Of a stretch of DNA of 64,000 nucleotides, positions 1-11,309 are shown piece by piece. Under the pieces are notes generated by a model that was given only the letters and a program-made list of their open reading frames with translations, searched no databases and was not told the DNA's origin. The DNA lies in assembly GCA_917880885.1 (NCBI GenBank), contig OU862909.1, positions 33,664,405 to 33,728,404 of the forward strand, given 5' to 3'. The DNA is from Limnephilus marmoratus (lineage: Eukaryota; Arthropoda; Insecta; Trichoptera; Limnephilidae). Positions within the stretch are counted from its first letter, which is position 1. The number at the start of each line of letters is the position of its first letter. Both the position numbers and the translations under genes were made by a program.

Positions 1-193
1 CAGTTGTGTGGCATTCCATCCTCTGCGATAAATTCCGTGATGGTAAATAAGTTTATTAATTTATTTATTCCCGGAAAACTCAGTGCAACTATTGGGTTAC
101 GTTGATGATATCGACATAATCGCTAAAACTCCCCGATGCTTTACGTGACGCATTCATAAATCTTGTAAGTTCTGCTAAACATATGGGTCTCGT
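1..193 (+). pseudogene. Non-LTR reverse transcriptase fragment (LINE A, 5' piece)
   Basis: A decayed piece of a LINE reverse transcriptase. Around 100-115 the + strand reads Y-V-D-D, the catalytic box of reverse transcriptases, followed by I-D-I-I-A-K-T-P, the usual context of this box in insect LINEs. Stops and frame changes surround it. The reading context resumes at 4250, on the far side of a hAT-type insertion, where the downstream part of the same protein is found. The 8-bp duplication GGTCTCGT at 186-193 and 4242-4249 proves that the two pieces were one element. Everything upstream of the catalytic box lies outside the window. Confidence 0.7.
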
Positions 194-654
194 CAGGGCC
201 GGATTAACCATGTCGGGGCCCCTTTACCAATGGCGGACCAACGGGGGGGGGGGGGTTGAAGGGGCCTCCTTGTTCCCTTGATCATGGGGGGGGGTAAGGT
301 TTAAAAACTTTTTCTGAATGTAAAACATGTCAGTGTATTGAGTATTGTGTCAAAATTTCAAGTAAATCATATTCATAATTAATCTGTTCTTTTGCCACAT
401 TACGAAAGGTATGCCATCACCCCACCCCATTCAATAAAAAAACGAAAACAAAACAATAAAATACAATAACCTTTATTGCACATAAAAGGACACATACCTA
501 CATAGAAACAAAAATATTTATTATTAAAAAAAAACATTACAATGAGCCGTCTTGTCACTAAAGTGATCTCTTCCAGACAGCGCCGGATCTGCCATACGTT
601 CAAAAACGTGCTAAAAACCTGGCGCCAACTCCGAAGGGGCGCCGTGAGAAAATA

Positions 655-2155
655 TTTTTTTTTTTTTTTTTACATTAACTCCACACAGGAGGCCCTGAGG
701 AAAATAATTTCCCTCAGGGCCTATGTCATCTGGGATGCTGTGTGGAGGGTCTTTTTGAGGAGAGGAAGGAATGAACATTGGTCTTGAAGAGACCCATGTT
801 GTAGGAAGGAGGAAACACAGAGGCCGGCAAATCATTCCACAGCCGAGCTGTTGAACACAAGAACGAGTCGAAGAAACGACCCGTTCTCATGTGACAAATG
901 TCAACCGTGTACAAATGTTGGGCACGCGTTTGGCGTGTTTCCCGACTATGCACCGGTGCCGAAGGGATCAATGATGCTAGTTCCTCGGAGCATCTTCCAT
1001 TGTAATACCGGTAGAACAAGGATAGCATTCCCACCCGACGCCTGTGCTCTAAAGATTGCAATCCGTCTGTTAAGATGGGAGAATCTATCAAACGGACCGC
1101 CCGTTTCTGCACAGAGTCGAGGGTATTTTTCAGGTATTTTGGAGCTCCAGACCAGAGATGGCTGCCAAATTCAACCGTGGGGCGTACTTGTGATTTGTAC
1201 AAGGTTAGCAGTTGTGTACTATTAAAGTATCTGCGGGCCCTGTACAGTACGCCCAGTTTTTGGGAGGCTAGCTTTACTCTGGCTTCAATGGAGCCCCCAT
1301 ACCTGAGCTGGTCACTTAGGGTTACACCAAGCATATCAATGGAGGGCCTGTTCGGAAGATTGCTTCCGTTGAAAGAGACTAGATTTTCATTTCGATCCCT
1401 TTTGGACGTAATCAGACAAGATTGGGTCTTTGAAACATTAAATTCAACGAGATTATTTTTACCCCAAGAGAAAACACTTTCGAGGTAGCCGTCCATTCTT
1501 TGCTTCAAAGCCCTACGAGCTGTTGGAGTTTGTGAGCCCTTTGGGGGCTTGTCAAACAAAAAGCTATCATGAACTGTACTGTCATCGCATAACAGTGAAT
1601 TGGTGCACATGACAAAAGGTCGTTGATGTGCAACAAAAACAAAGTCGGAGACAGAACCGAACCCTGCGGGACGCCAGCATTTATCGAGTGTGAGGAAGAG
1701 GTGAAACCATCGACTACCGTCTGAATCGACCTCCCCCTCAAGAAGTCGGCAATCCACGTACACAAGGATGCGGGAAGTCCGTAAGAAAGCAGTTTGTTGA
1801 CAAGTCCTCGGTGCCAAACCCGGTCAAAGGCCTTGGAGATGTCCAGTGCAACCGTTTGGGTCTCACCGAAACGTTCCAGGCATCGCCCCCAAACATGCGT
1901 CACATACGCGAGAAGATCACCGCACGAGCGGTTCCGCCGGAATCCGTATTGACGGTCGTTGATAATTTTGTTCTTCTCGAGGTATGTGAGCAGTTTGTCG
2001 TTGATCACACGTTCCATCACCTTAGACAGAACTGATGTGATCGCTATGGGGCGGTAGTTGGCCGGGTTGGAGCGGTCACCCTTCTTTGGAATAGGATGGA
2101 TAACCGCTTTTTTCCAACCAGAGGGCACAGAGCCAGTCTTCAGGGACAGTTTAAA
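655..2155 (-). pseudogene. CR1/Jockey-like LINE, 5'-truncated reverse transcriptase
   Basis: The minus strand encodes the second half of a LINE ORF2. From 2155 leftward come the entry motif around W-K-K-A-V-I-H-P-I-P-K-K-G-D, the F-R-R-N-R-S block, A-L-D-I-S-K-A-F-D-R-V-W-H (first catalytic Asp), G-V-P-Q-G-S-V-L-S-P, then the second catalytic box near 1595. There the frame shifts, so the box is split between two frames. The thumb and C-terminal region (R-A-V-R-L-I-D, then L-F-Y-R-Y-Y-N-G) runs to a stop at 726. The endonuclease and the start of the RT are absent, the usual 5' truncation. The 3' UTR holds a CCCTGAGGGAAATTATTTTC-type segment and ends in a T-run (+ strand, 655-670), the poly(A) of the insert. 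It is dead because of the truncation and frameshift. The clade is uncertain; CR1/Jockey superfamily is my best guess. Confidence 0.85.
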
Positions 2156-2228
2156 AATAATATTGTATTAAAATTTACTTGTAATATTCGTATCCTGAAT
2201 CGTTTAAAAATTACCCATAGTACGAAAT

Positions 2229-2286
<58 letters not shown>

Positions 2287-2935
2287 TTCATATATTTTTT
2301 ATTAGTAACAGATATTTGGGTTTTTTTTGGCTACCACACTAGGCTAAGCCCGTGTTGTGGTAGTCGTACATTTAATATTTTAACATTTCAAAAAATATTA
2401 AGAAATACTTAAAACTAAAGAGAAAAAAAGACCATATTTTAAAGAAAAGTAAAAATGAAAATTCAAATTCAAATTTTGAAATACAAAAATTAATAATGAA
2501 AATTAAATGTTAAGAACTCAAGTGTTCTGTATAAATTAAAACATATAATTATATAAATCAAAATTAAAAACATACCTATATAAATTTAGTGAAAAACTAA
2601 GAGAAAAAAATAACAACATTTTAAAGTAAAATAGAAATACAAATGGAAATTAAAATTTTGAAATGCAAAAATTAATAATTAAAATGTAGTGTTAGAACTC
2701 ATGAATTCTTTAAAGTGCGTTCGTCCCCTTTCAAAAATCCAATGTTGTACACGTGTTATAAAAAGAGAATTAGAATTACTTGACTTTATGTCAGTACTCA
2801 GAGCATTATATATTTTAGGAGCGATGAACCAGAATTGTCGTTGAGCGAATGAATTTATGAAATTATTACGCTCTAGCAACACTTTCCAAAGAAACAGAAT
2901 GCGCACGCATCAGGTTGGTATCAACGGCTTACGAA
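2229..2935 (-). mobile_element. LINE B 3' end with about 55-nt poly(T) tail
   Basis: On the minus strand, 2906-2679 encodes the last residues of a LINE ORF2, including Q-F-W-F-I-A-P-K-I-Y-N-A-L and W-I-F-E-R-G-R. The same peptide occurs at 47760-47925 in another copy. A 3' UTR follows with a conserved inverted motif (CTACCACA...TGTGGTAG, 2330-2364), then an uninterrupted T-run (2229-2284) that is the poly(A) tail read from the other strand. The long, clean tail suggests a recent insertion, or microsatellite growth. Confidence 0.7.
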
Positions 2936-3141
2936 TTTATAGTCAGTAACAGAACTTTTTTTACAAATTCCATATATTTAGTTTAAACGTAAGATCTATT
3001 TTTCCATATATCTTTTACCGTCATTTACGACGAATGGGTGCGATCCAAATTCAATAACCAATCACAGCGCGGAATTTTGTTCTAGTGAATTAAACAAACC
3101 GACCGTGTCAGTGTAAGCGTCTTTCGTAAGCCGTAGATACC
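2917..3141. mobile_element. Small MITE with 19-bp inverted termini
   Basis: The termini GGTATCAACGGCTTACGAA and its near-exact inverse at 3123-3141 enclose about 225 bp with no coding content. I could not settle a target duplication, so the superfamily is open. Confidence 0.5.
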
Positions 3142-3767
3142 ATACGTCAGTGTTTAGTATTTCTATCGGTTTCTATGGTGTTTGTTCGCTCGATTTGGTG
3201 TTTGTTCGCTCAACTCAGGGGAAATGCAAGGTACAAATTTGAGGTTATATTCTTATTATCACTGTCTCTCGTTGGGACTGCCTGTTGCTAGTCATAAGCT
3301 GTAGATGCTATTCTTGTGTTGTGCGTTGCCATGAGAACGTATTTGTATTTGCTTTTTCTATTAATATTCGCGTTGGGTATATACATAAACGCAGTAAATC
3401 TCAAGAATGTCTAATGGACCTAGTTCAGCGAAACCACCCGCATTGTCTCGTAACCTATATTTTAAAGCATGGTACGAGCGCCAACAAACAATTCGTTGTA
3501 TTATTAAAGCATAACTTGCAAAAAGAGTTTTTCCTAAAATAATTAAAATAGCACCATAATTTTATGTTTACCCAATAGATTCAGAGAGTATAGGGCGCGA
3601 TTCTTTCTTTAAAAAAAACCAGTGTGAGAGCTACCGCCAGGTAATTTGGAAAAGTTACACCCTTTATATGTCTTGATTTTATTTGATAAATTAGTGTAAA
3701 AAAAAATTAAATAAAAAAAAATAAAAAAATTGGGGTGAACGAATTTTTAATGAAAATAAAAATGTAG
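3142..3767. other. Unassigned DNA inside the nested hAT element
   Basis: No convincing coding sequence. The open frame at 3285-3542 shows no recognisable protein pattern. The segment ends in an A-rich tract and a G-run. Confidence 0.4.
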
Positions 3768-4249
3768 GGGGGGGGGGGGCGCCATCGGTACCTACTGCAC
3801 AGGGCGCCAGATTTCGTAGATCCGGCCCTGCTTCCAGACAACCTTCCCCAAAGAATTTTAGCAAGCAGGTTGGTAGTGCATACTGAAGCTTGTGCAACAT
3901 TTATATTTTAAATATATAATTAGAAAAAAATAAAAATAAAACAAAACAACTGCCAATATAAACCACACAGGCACCTTCAATCACTTTAGATACTAAGTAG
4001 GTACCTAATGTTGCAACAAATAGAAGGAAAGAAAAGTAAAATACGAGTACAACTATGTATATATGTATATTTGATTATCATAGGCTTTTTATTTATTATT
4101 TGTGCATGATGTGAACATCAGTTATTTATTGGATTATAACCTAATTATTATAATTTTTTGTTTTCTTTAATGCGGCCCCTAGCCGATGCGGGGCCCCTAG
4201 GCAGTTGCCTACTCTGCCTTAGGATAATCCGGTAGGTACTGGGTCTCGT

Positions 4250-4912
4250 AGTAAACCAGCAGAAAACCAAATACATGGCCGTAGGATGCGCCCAACAAAC
4301 CCCAACTCTCTCGTGTGGAAGCAATAATTTTGATACGGTACATAGATTCACATACCTAGGCTCCCTGATAACAGACAACAAAAATACCACAGAGGAAATC
4401 CTGAAGCGCATAGTGAACGCAAATCGCTGTTATTTCCGCCTACAAAACCAAATAAAATCCAGACTGCTGTCCAGAAATATCAAGATATTAGTGTACAAAA
4501 CACTTATCAGACCAGTACTCACATATGCAGCTGGGTATACTAACTAAGAAGAATGAGCGAGCACTTAACGTTTTTGAAAGGAAAATTTTGAGGCGTGTCT
4601 TCGAACCGGTTTCAGAAAATGGATTTTGGCGCAGACGTTACAACAATGAGCTATACTATATACTCTGTTTAAGGATTTAAACGTCACAAAATTTATTAAA
4701 CTGGGAAGACTTCGGTGGCTGGGTCATGTAGGGAGAATGACCGAGCATCAAGCACCAAAGTCCCTGCTGAACTCAAGACCGGGCGAAGGAGCCTCAACGT
4801 CCTCAAAGATATATCTATCTACCTTGGAGCTTCTAAACTGGAGAAAACTGGCACAAAACCGAGATGAGTGGAGGAAGACTCTCGAGGAGGCCAAGACCCA
4901 CCAGGGGTTATA
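4250..4912 (+). pseudogene. Non-LTR reverse transcriptase fragment (LINE A, 3' piece)
   Basis: This is the continuation of the fragment at 1-193. The first frame (to about 4535) encodes a thumb-like segment with F-T-Y-L-G-S-L-I-T-D and L-V-Y-K-T-L-I-R-P-V-L-T-Y, the standard downstream region of LINE reverse transcriptases. A frameshift near 4530 moves the reading to another frame (K-I-L-R-R-V-F-E-P), and a second near 4665 leads to G-R-L-R-W-L-G-H-V-G-R-M, a C-terminal motif of many insect LINEs. The protein ends at a stop at about 4912 and is followed by a short (TGA/ATG)n tail at 4925-4945. At least two frameshifts plus the hAT insertion make it non-functional. Confidence 0.8.
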
Positions 4913-4949
4913 GAGCCAAGAGTGATGATGATGATGATTGATGTTGTTT

Positions 4950-5193
4950 AGTCCAAAGCGTTTTTTTTCTAAAGTTCGGTTTTTTTAATGATTTTCAGGA
5001 AATATTCTGGATTTTTTTTAGGAAATCTTCAGGAAATTTCAGTTTGGCAGTGCGCTGCACCGATTTCCTGAAAATTTTCATGCGAAAAACCGAATTTTCG
5101 AATAAAGAAATATCGGCTACAGCAACATCAATAATAAAAAACAAATAATAATAATAGCACTCTAGCACACCAAAATTTCACGAGTCGCCACTG
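4950..5193. mobile_element. hAT-type MITE, left end degraded
   Basis: The right 240 bp match the intact MITE at 57033-57333 in inverted orientation, including the shared core GGCAGTGCGCTGCACCGATT and the terminus CGAGTCGCCACTG. The left terminus is not recognisable next to the LINE tail. Confidence 0.6.
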
Positions 5194-5393
5194 CTCGGTT
5201 TTCCAACGGTAAATAAATATTACGGAAGAAATTAGAGCTGACTTCGGAAAAGCTGAGTAGCCATGAAACACGAGACTTCTTGTCAACAGATGTGTGTTTA
5301 GAAAGATGATCCGTGTGAGTCCGATAATTGACATTTCTTTTCTAGTCATAATGAACATGTTATATAAAATTCTACGGTGCTGTAACAATCTAA

Positions 5394-6125
5394 TCTATAT
5401 AAAAATACAAGTGCGCAGTTCACACGCGGTACAAGCGAGACCTTCAGAAAAATAAAGTAGACAGTGGGGAGGCTGCGAAGCACCACACAAAAAAAGACCG
5501 ATTATTCTATCTCATTATCTCGCAGGCTAAATCCTATAGATGTATGTGTTTGTCTATTATTAGTTTTCTTTTTTGTTTCATTTAGTTTCAAATCACAACG
5601 GTGCTAAAGAAGTTTTCACTCCAAAAATGAATGTTCTTTATTTGTCCCTTGTGCGTTCCTAAACAATTCATCCGATTGCGATGAAACTTTGGGGATTTGA
5701 TATGCGCAAGTCCGCGATGGTTTCTACATATATAATAGTGAGCTCTAGCGTTATAAAATTATTTCCTATGCTATCCATCCGATTGCGATGAAACTTTAGT
5801 GAGTTGTTATGTACACGCCCGCGAAGGTTTCTATTCTGGTACTATAACGGTGAGCTCTAGCGTTATGAACTTTGAATAAAAAAATTACAATAGGTGATGC
5901 GCGAGTTGTTTGAAAAATGTGTGTATTTCATATAGTTTAGCGGCAGGGAGTGAAGGAGGGAGGGGGGAAGGAAACAAAAAAGGGGATTTTCGGGAGGGGG
6001 ACGAGGGAGGGTGGAAGACGGGGAAGGTGAAAGGGGAACGCGGGAGGAAAAGGGAAGGCGGGAGGGGAACAGGGGCGGGAACCAAGACGCATGGGAAAGG
6101 ACACGCAGGGAGAAAAAAAATCATT
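5394..6125 (+). mobile_element. Helitron-like element, variant with doubled middle segment
   Basis: It begins TCTATATAAAAATAC after an A/T, as Helitrons do. The middle contains a tandem pair of about 150-bp segments, each with CATCCGATTGCGATGAAACT and GTGAGCTCTAGCGTTAT. The 3' half is a strongly GA-rich block (5940-6100) followed by GGGAAAGGACACGCAGGGAG, shared with the copies at 24250, 25337 and 32370. The usual CTAG 3' end is missing, so it is truncated or diverged there. It has no Rep/helicase coding. The open frames in the GA block are composition artefacts. Confidence 0.6.
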
Positions 6126-6510
6126 ATTTATGCATTAAACCGCTTACTCGTTAATACGGAATATTTTTTATTCAAACTGTTGTATTTAGCTTTATTATCA
6201 CGAAAAATGAGTATTTAAGTCGGGGGAGACCAAAAAACATGCAAAAAATATGCATTTAACATTTTAATTTTGTTTAAATTAATTCACTTACGCGATTATA
6301 AATTCGTTGCCGTATTCTATTTTTATCATAAACATAAATATACAAACCACCCACATTTATATCAACAACTTATATGTACATAGACAATCAATCCTTCACA
6401 TTTCCCAAGGTACCAATAGCTAGAATATTAAAAAAGATTGCCATAGCGGAAAAATTGAATCTCAAATATTTTAGGAAGGTACACCAACTAGTATTGTGGA
6501 GTTTTTATGC

Positions 6511-6805
6511 CTTGACGCGAGTAGGCGTTATAAAGGGGCACTTTCTTTTGTATCACAAACCATGTTACACAAACCTAGCGTAGCCGCTAAACTACTTGAA
6601 AACTGGGATGTTTTTCTTGCCTTGACGCGAGTAGGCGTTATAAAGGGGCACTTTCTTTTGTATCACAAACCATGTTACACAAACCTAGCGTAGCCGCTAA
6701 GCTACTTGAAAACTAGGATGTTTTTCTTGCCTTGACGCGAGCAGGCGGTATAAAGGGGGCACTTTCTTTTGTATCATAAACCATATCACACAAACTTATA
6801 CCAAC
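6511..6805. repeat. 110-bp tandem repeat, about 2.7 copies
   Basis: The word CTTGACGCGAGTAGGCG recurs at 6511, 6621 and (with changes) 6731, exactly 110 bp apart. The first two units are nearly identical and the third is diverged and incomplete. Confidence 0.9.
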
Positions 6806-7195
6806 ATAACAAAATGACATTTGAAAATAATGTTTGAAAATGGACGGTCTCGTTTCACAGAATGAAAGCTAATTTTAATTTTACGTAATCGAAATTTAGA
6901 ATGAAATATTTTCCACTTCCCCCAATGCAAATAGTTGTCTTTTAATGTAATTAAGGTGAATCAAAAGATTTTTTCAAAAAAAAGTGCGTATTAACCATTG
7001 CCAGCGATCTCAAAAATTTACCGTATTTTAGCTCAACCAGTGAGTAGGTAGGTACTGTACGTCATTAATTCCTGGCTAGGAAAATATAACTAGTTGAGTC
7101 AAGAATATACAAGAATTTATTTTATGATGTTGGTACTTTCGGCAAATGTCACATTTGATTGTCTATTATCTATTTGTTAAAAAAGGAATATTCCT

Positions 7196-7795
7196 TTGTC
7201 TATTCCTTTTATCTATTTGTTAAAAAAGGAATATTATAGGAATATTATGAAAACACTAGGCTTCGTACTAAGAACAACCAAAAACTTTAATTCCATACAA
7301 GTCATTAAATTATTATATGTATCTCTAGTTAGAAGTCTAATGGAATATAACTCGGTAGTTTGGTCTCCATCTTACAAAATTCACATTAATAACATTGAGC
7401 GAATACAAAAAAAATTTCTGCGTTTTATAAATTTTAAACTAAATATCCCACTAGAAGACTTGAAATATAATTTATTATTAAATGTTTTAAAAATACACAC
7501 ACTAGAAGACAGACGTAAAATAAACGACTTAACTTTTTTATTCAAAATACTTAACTCTAAATTTGACTGTTGCGAACTACTGCAACTCATAAACTTACGA
7601 ATACCGACAGTAACTACACGACAAAATACACTATTCTACTGTAGCATTCATAAGCGGAACTACATTGCCCACTCTCCGATACAACGATTTCACACTATGG
7701 GAAATCAGTTATTAGGTGATATAGACATATTTAACATAAACTTGGCGAAATTTGTTGATCTTTTAAAAAACTTATTATTCCAAAACTATTCCTAA
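7196..7795 (+). pseudogene. Jockey-like LINE ORF2 C-terminus
   Basis: An open frame of about 200 codons encodes the C-terminal part of a non-LTR reverse transcriptase: L-L-Y-V-S-L-V-R-S-L-M-E-Y-N-S-V-V-W-S-P, then I-E-R-I-Q-K-K-F-L-R-F, then L-E-D-R-R-K-I-N-D-L-T-F-L-F-K. These are the thumb and post-RT landmarks of Jockey/CR1-type proteins. The catalytic RT core and endonuclease are absent, so this is a 5'-truncated insertion. The 3' UTR runs to a short AAATAAATAAATAAA tail at about 7958-7973, which is typical of this type. The surviving piece itself has no internal stop, suggesting moderate age. Confidence 0.8.
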
Positions 7796-7975
7796 ACCTA
7801 TCTGTTTTTCAGAAAACCTATGAAATCGCTGTATTTTTGTATTTTTATGACTTGTGTGCTTTTTTATCAAATTTTATTTTTATTATTCTGTATATGTTAA
7901 ATAATCTGTCATGAATTATTTTTGTACTACCAAAATGTAAAAGCCCATTGGGCGTTAAATAAATAAATAAAAATT
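7796..7975 (+). repeat. 3' UTR and (AAAT)n tail of the Jockey-like LINE
   Basis: This follows the stop of the truncated ORF2. It contains GCCCATTGGGC, a short perfect inverted repeat just before the (AAAT)n tail, plausibly a hairpin used in reverse transcription. Confidence 0.6.
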
Positions 7976-8855
7976 CCGTATTATCTGTGCATCAAACTTC
8001 GACAACACGAACGTTCCGTATTATCCTCCGTGAGGTGGACTAACTGCATATTTACCAAATATTCTTTCTTTATGTGGCATTGCAACCCATGCCGGCTATT
8101 CGCTAGTTGATTCGCACAATATTAATCAATTCTGATTTAAGACACGACTAAGACCGATTATTCACCAATTATTTGATACAGGATGCCGGTTATCACGTTA
8201 TGATTAGAATGAAGTATAAATAACAAAAGTAATATCTATCAATTATTATCAGCTCCCACGCAATCATTAAAATATAAAATCAATCACAAGAGATTCCAAA
8301 AGATTGTAATCAAAAAAATTAAAAGGTTAATTTATAATAAATTTATAAATTCTAATAGAATGGTTGATTACTCAATGGTCAATGTTCAATATTCCTAAAT
8401 TATGTAAAGATGTAAAGTACGTTGTAGATATTTTTATGTGGTGAAAATTAAATTCTATAAATATCGTAACATAATCAAACATAACCTCATATTCATTAGA
8501 CCGCTTATTTGATTTGTGGTTCAATTCTCTGAAGCTTCACGTGTTTGTGTACATTCCTCATTTAGAGTATTTGTCTATCACTTTGAATTTAAAAGGTATT
8601 AGAGCACTTTATACGTATATCCAATAATAATTTGTAATTTTTGGTAACAGAATAATATGACTTCACTGTCCGACTGTCAGATTTTAGAATTAATTTAAAT
8701 GTGGTAATAATTAAAATTATAATTAATTATATTCGAATGAAACATCAGATAATTCCTACTCAGTGCATGCCTACTTACTGCTACGATTATAGTCAAGTGG
8801 CCATATAAATTATATAGGATGTTAAAAGAAGTACTTTCTTTAACCGATTCCTGGG
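7976..8855. other. AT-rich DNA without recognisable features
   Basis: I see no coding potential and no family I recognise. Confidence 0.5.
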
Positions 8856-8857
8856 GT

Positions 8858-9092
8858 CCTAGCATGGTCGATCGATATAGGTTTTATCGAAAATGTCGGT
8901 AACTTGCCATCGCTCCCGAGCACGACTGCAGACCGCTAATGAACAAACAATAGTTCACAATGACTAGAGGTTCCTAATATATTTGACGTAAACTGTTATT
9001 TATTCGTTAGCGGCCTGCAGTCGTGCTCGGGAGCGATCGCAAGTTACCGACATTTTCGATAAAACCTATATCGATCGACTATGCGGGGCCTG
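8858..9092. mobile_element. Hairpin MITE with about 75-90 bp arms
   Basis: The left arm (about 8867-8940) and right arm (about 9005-9079) are inverted copies with very few mismatches. Each contains ATCGATATAGGTTTTATCGA and GCTCCCGAGCACGACTGCAG, and about 65 bp separates them. The outermost bases are related (CTGGGGTCCTAGCATG against CATCAGGCCCCGCATA), consistent with terminal inverted repeats. No coding. Confidence 0.75.
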
Positions 9093-9599
9093 ATGTGTAA
9101 AAATTGTAAAAATGAAATGTTGGTGTTTTTTTTTTAATTCTTTAAAATAAAACAAAAACAAATATATGTCGCATGTCGTCACTGTGAGTAATCGCCCATC
9201 CGCTCACCCCGCCCCTAACTGTCGAATACCTACTGATTTTTAATGATTTTACCAAAATTTTATTAACACCTTTTACTCCAAATAATGTCGGGAATCACTG
9301 GTTGAAGTAAGTAAGGTACGTCCATTAACAACTTGTATATTTAAATATAAGTTTACTTAAATTTTAATGGATTTTGGAATAATTTGGCTAAAATTGAACA
9401 ACAAATCTGACATTTACGTTTTTAACTAAAAAAAACGCTTATGAATCGCCGGTTAAAATCCTTCAGACAGGTAGGCTGCCTGAAGCTTGTTTATTTAATG
9501 TTTTACCCAGCATAACAGACATCGTCTAGTGAGGCGGGTAAGGTACTCACATTATCATATTATCTCACACTCAATTTTTTTATTCAATCTTCCTTAAAA

Positions 9600-9960
9600 T
9601 ATTTTTTATTTTTTATTTTTCAGCTTACTTTTAATTTTAATATTTTTATTTGGATTAATACTTTTTTTTGGTTTTATTTGAACGTAATTATGATTTTTTT
9701 TTCTTTCCTCTTCTTATATTTTATTATCTGTTTCTGTAACATATATACACATATTTCATCAAACACTATTAATTATTGTAACTATTGGTTTTACAAATAA
9801 AATAAAATAATATTTCATATATGACTACCACAACACGGGCATTATTAGCCTAGTATGGTAGTTAAAAATAACAAAAACTGTAACATGTTAACATATATAA
9901 AATACTAAAAGAAAAAAAATCTCCATAAACGCCTGGGTTGCCGGCAATTAAATTAAATAC
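9600..9960 (+). mobile_element. LINE B 3' UTR fragment
   Basis: The conserved terminal motif CTACCACAACACGGGC...CTAGTATGGTAG (9823-9862) also occurs at 2330-2364 (inverted) and 48530-48565. It marks the 3' end of the same LINE family. No coding is left upstream. Confidence 0.5.
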
Positions 9961-11129
9961 ATAAATTTTAAATTATTTTTAAAAATATATTTTTTTTATA
10001 TCTCGTGATTTGTCATGAATCTTCGCTAGTATAAACAAATAAAATACAAAATTAAAAACTTTCTTTTTATTAAATGAAAAATACATTTTGTAATACACCA
10101 CTTTATTATTATTATTATTTAACAGCGGACCGGGTTTTTCAAAAATATTGAAAATATTTTAATATCTTTGGGGTTTCGCTTAGCTCAAGCTTCGTCAGGG
10201 CTTATTATAACTAAAGCCAACATACAGACAGAAACATACATATGTATATAAGGAAATAAAACAATGAGTGAAAGATATGGAAATAGAAAATAATACACCT
10301 TATTGACAGAAAGAGATAAAATAGAAAAGAGGGAGATAAAATTATTAGAGGATGGGTAGGCAGGGGGGGGGGGGAGGAAACAGCTTAAGCAATTTCATCA
10401 TTTTTCTCCATTTTTAAACCACAATATGTACACTAGGTGTGTACAATGTGTACAGGTAATGTATGTTGATTTCTATGGGAGTTCGATGTATATTTTTATT
10501 CTTTCTTATTTTTTTCAATTCTAATCCAAAGTGACGTAAATAAACAAATAAACCGACATTTCTACTTTTCTAAGCTACCTCGCTGATACTTAATAATACG
10601 AAGTTACACTGCAAGATCTGTTTGTGGAAAATTATCCGAAGCAGAAATAATTTGTTTGTCATACATAATTATAAAACATTACAGAAATTCAGTGAATCGG
10701 TAACCATGATCATGTATTTCGTGACCATTTTACCCCTGGTATCTACCGATTGTCTCTGACAAGAGTACAGAGCACACCTGATAAGTCATATCAATTATCT
10801 ATTATTGATTCGAGTGCAAAAATAGCACAACAGCGCGCCTCCAACAATCCATCATCAGTGTTTAACTATATTGTATGCACAAGCAAGAACTTAATACCTA
10901 CAATTTAGATCCATAATCAGAAGTGAACCAGTATGGGATCTGACTAATACAAATTAAAGTGGCAATTAGATGGGGGGCGGTAATAAGCTTCTTCAAAAAG
11001 AAGAAGAAAGGGAGATATGTAAATACGAATGTAAGAGTGAGCGCGCTAATATTAAAAACGATAAAGTCTACATTAATGTACTACCTAGCGCCATCAGTTT
11101 AGTGGGTACTGGGTACCCATAATCTCAAT
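9961..11129. other. AT-rich intergenic DNA
   Basis: No genes recognised. It includes an ATT microsatellite (10105-10120) and a G-run at 10363-10375. Confidence 0.5.
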
Positions 11130-11305
11130 CTGTAAGAAATACAACAATATTGTTCTTTCAAAATCTGTATAATTTTGTGTTATTTTGTTAACTTGTATAA
11201 TTATTGTTAACCTCAACACAGGCTTGTCCTAGTGAGGTAACAAATTGTATTGTAAACATTTTTACCTACAGTGTAAAGAAACAATAAATAAATAAATAAA
11301 TAAAT
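11130..11305 (+). mobile_element. LINE 3' tail with (AAAT)n
   Basis: The sequence resembles an insect LINE 3' UTR and ends in AATAAATAAATAAATAAAT at 11284-11306. No coding is preserved. Confidence 0.45.
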
Positions 11306-11309
11306 TAAG

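Larger units (their letters stand above)
578..3830. mobile_element. Second hAT-type element nested inside copy 1
   Basis: The left end CAGCGCCGGATCTGCC and the right end (CAGGGCCGGATCTACG read inward) form terminal inverted repeats. They are flanked by the exact 8-bp duplication CTTCCAGA (570-577 and 3831-3838). When the element is removed, the two flanks join to match the uninterrupted sequence at 48690-48720 in the sister copy, which is an empty-site comparison inside this window. The interior is mostly other elements: a minus-strand LINE (about 655-2155), a LINE 3' end with a long T-run (2229-2935), a small MITE (2917-3141) and a G-run at 3768-3780. Confidence 0.8.
194..4241. mobile_element. 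hAT-type non-autonomous element, copy 1 (4.05 kb with inserts)
   Basis: The left end is CAGGGCCGGATTAACC and the right end, read inward, is CAGTACCTACCGGATTATCC. These imperfect terminal inverted repeats start with CAG as in hAT elements. An exact 8-bp target duplication (GGTCTCGT at 186-193 and 4242-4249) confirms the borders and the superfamily. No transposase frame is visible in the family's own sequence. Its arms (194-577 and 3831-4241) match those of a second copy at 46002-50119. Near the right end it carries short GGGGCCCCTAG repeats. It sits inside LINE A and is itself split by the element at 578-3830. Confidence 0.85.

Noticed and set aside
3285..3542. 85-codon open frame
   Set aside because: No recognisable pattern, inside a nested mobile element, no supporting splice or promoter signals.
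5910..6218. Long open frames in the GA-rich Helitron cores (also 24282-24758, 25659-25976 and 32391-32684)
   Set aside because: Purine-only DNA lacks stop codons on one reading and gives low-complexity peptides. The frames are not conserved between copies.
6511..6805. CRISPR-like array
   Set aside because: Units are contiguous tandem repeats with no spacers, and the context is eukaryotic.
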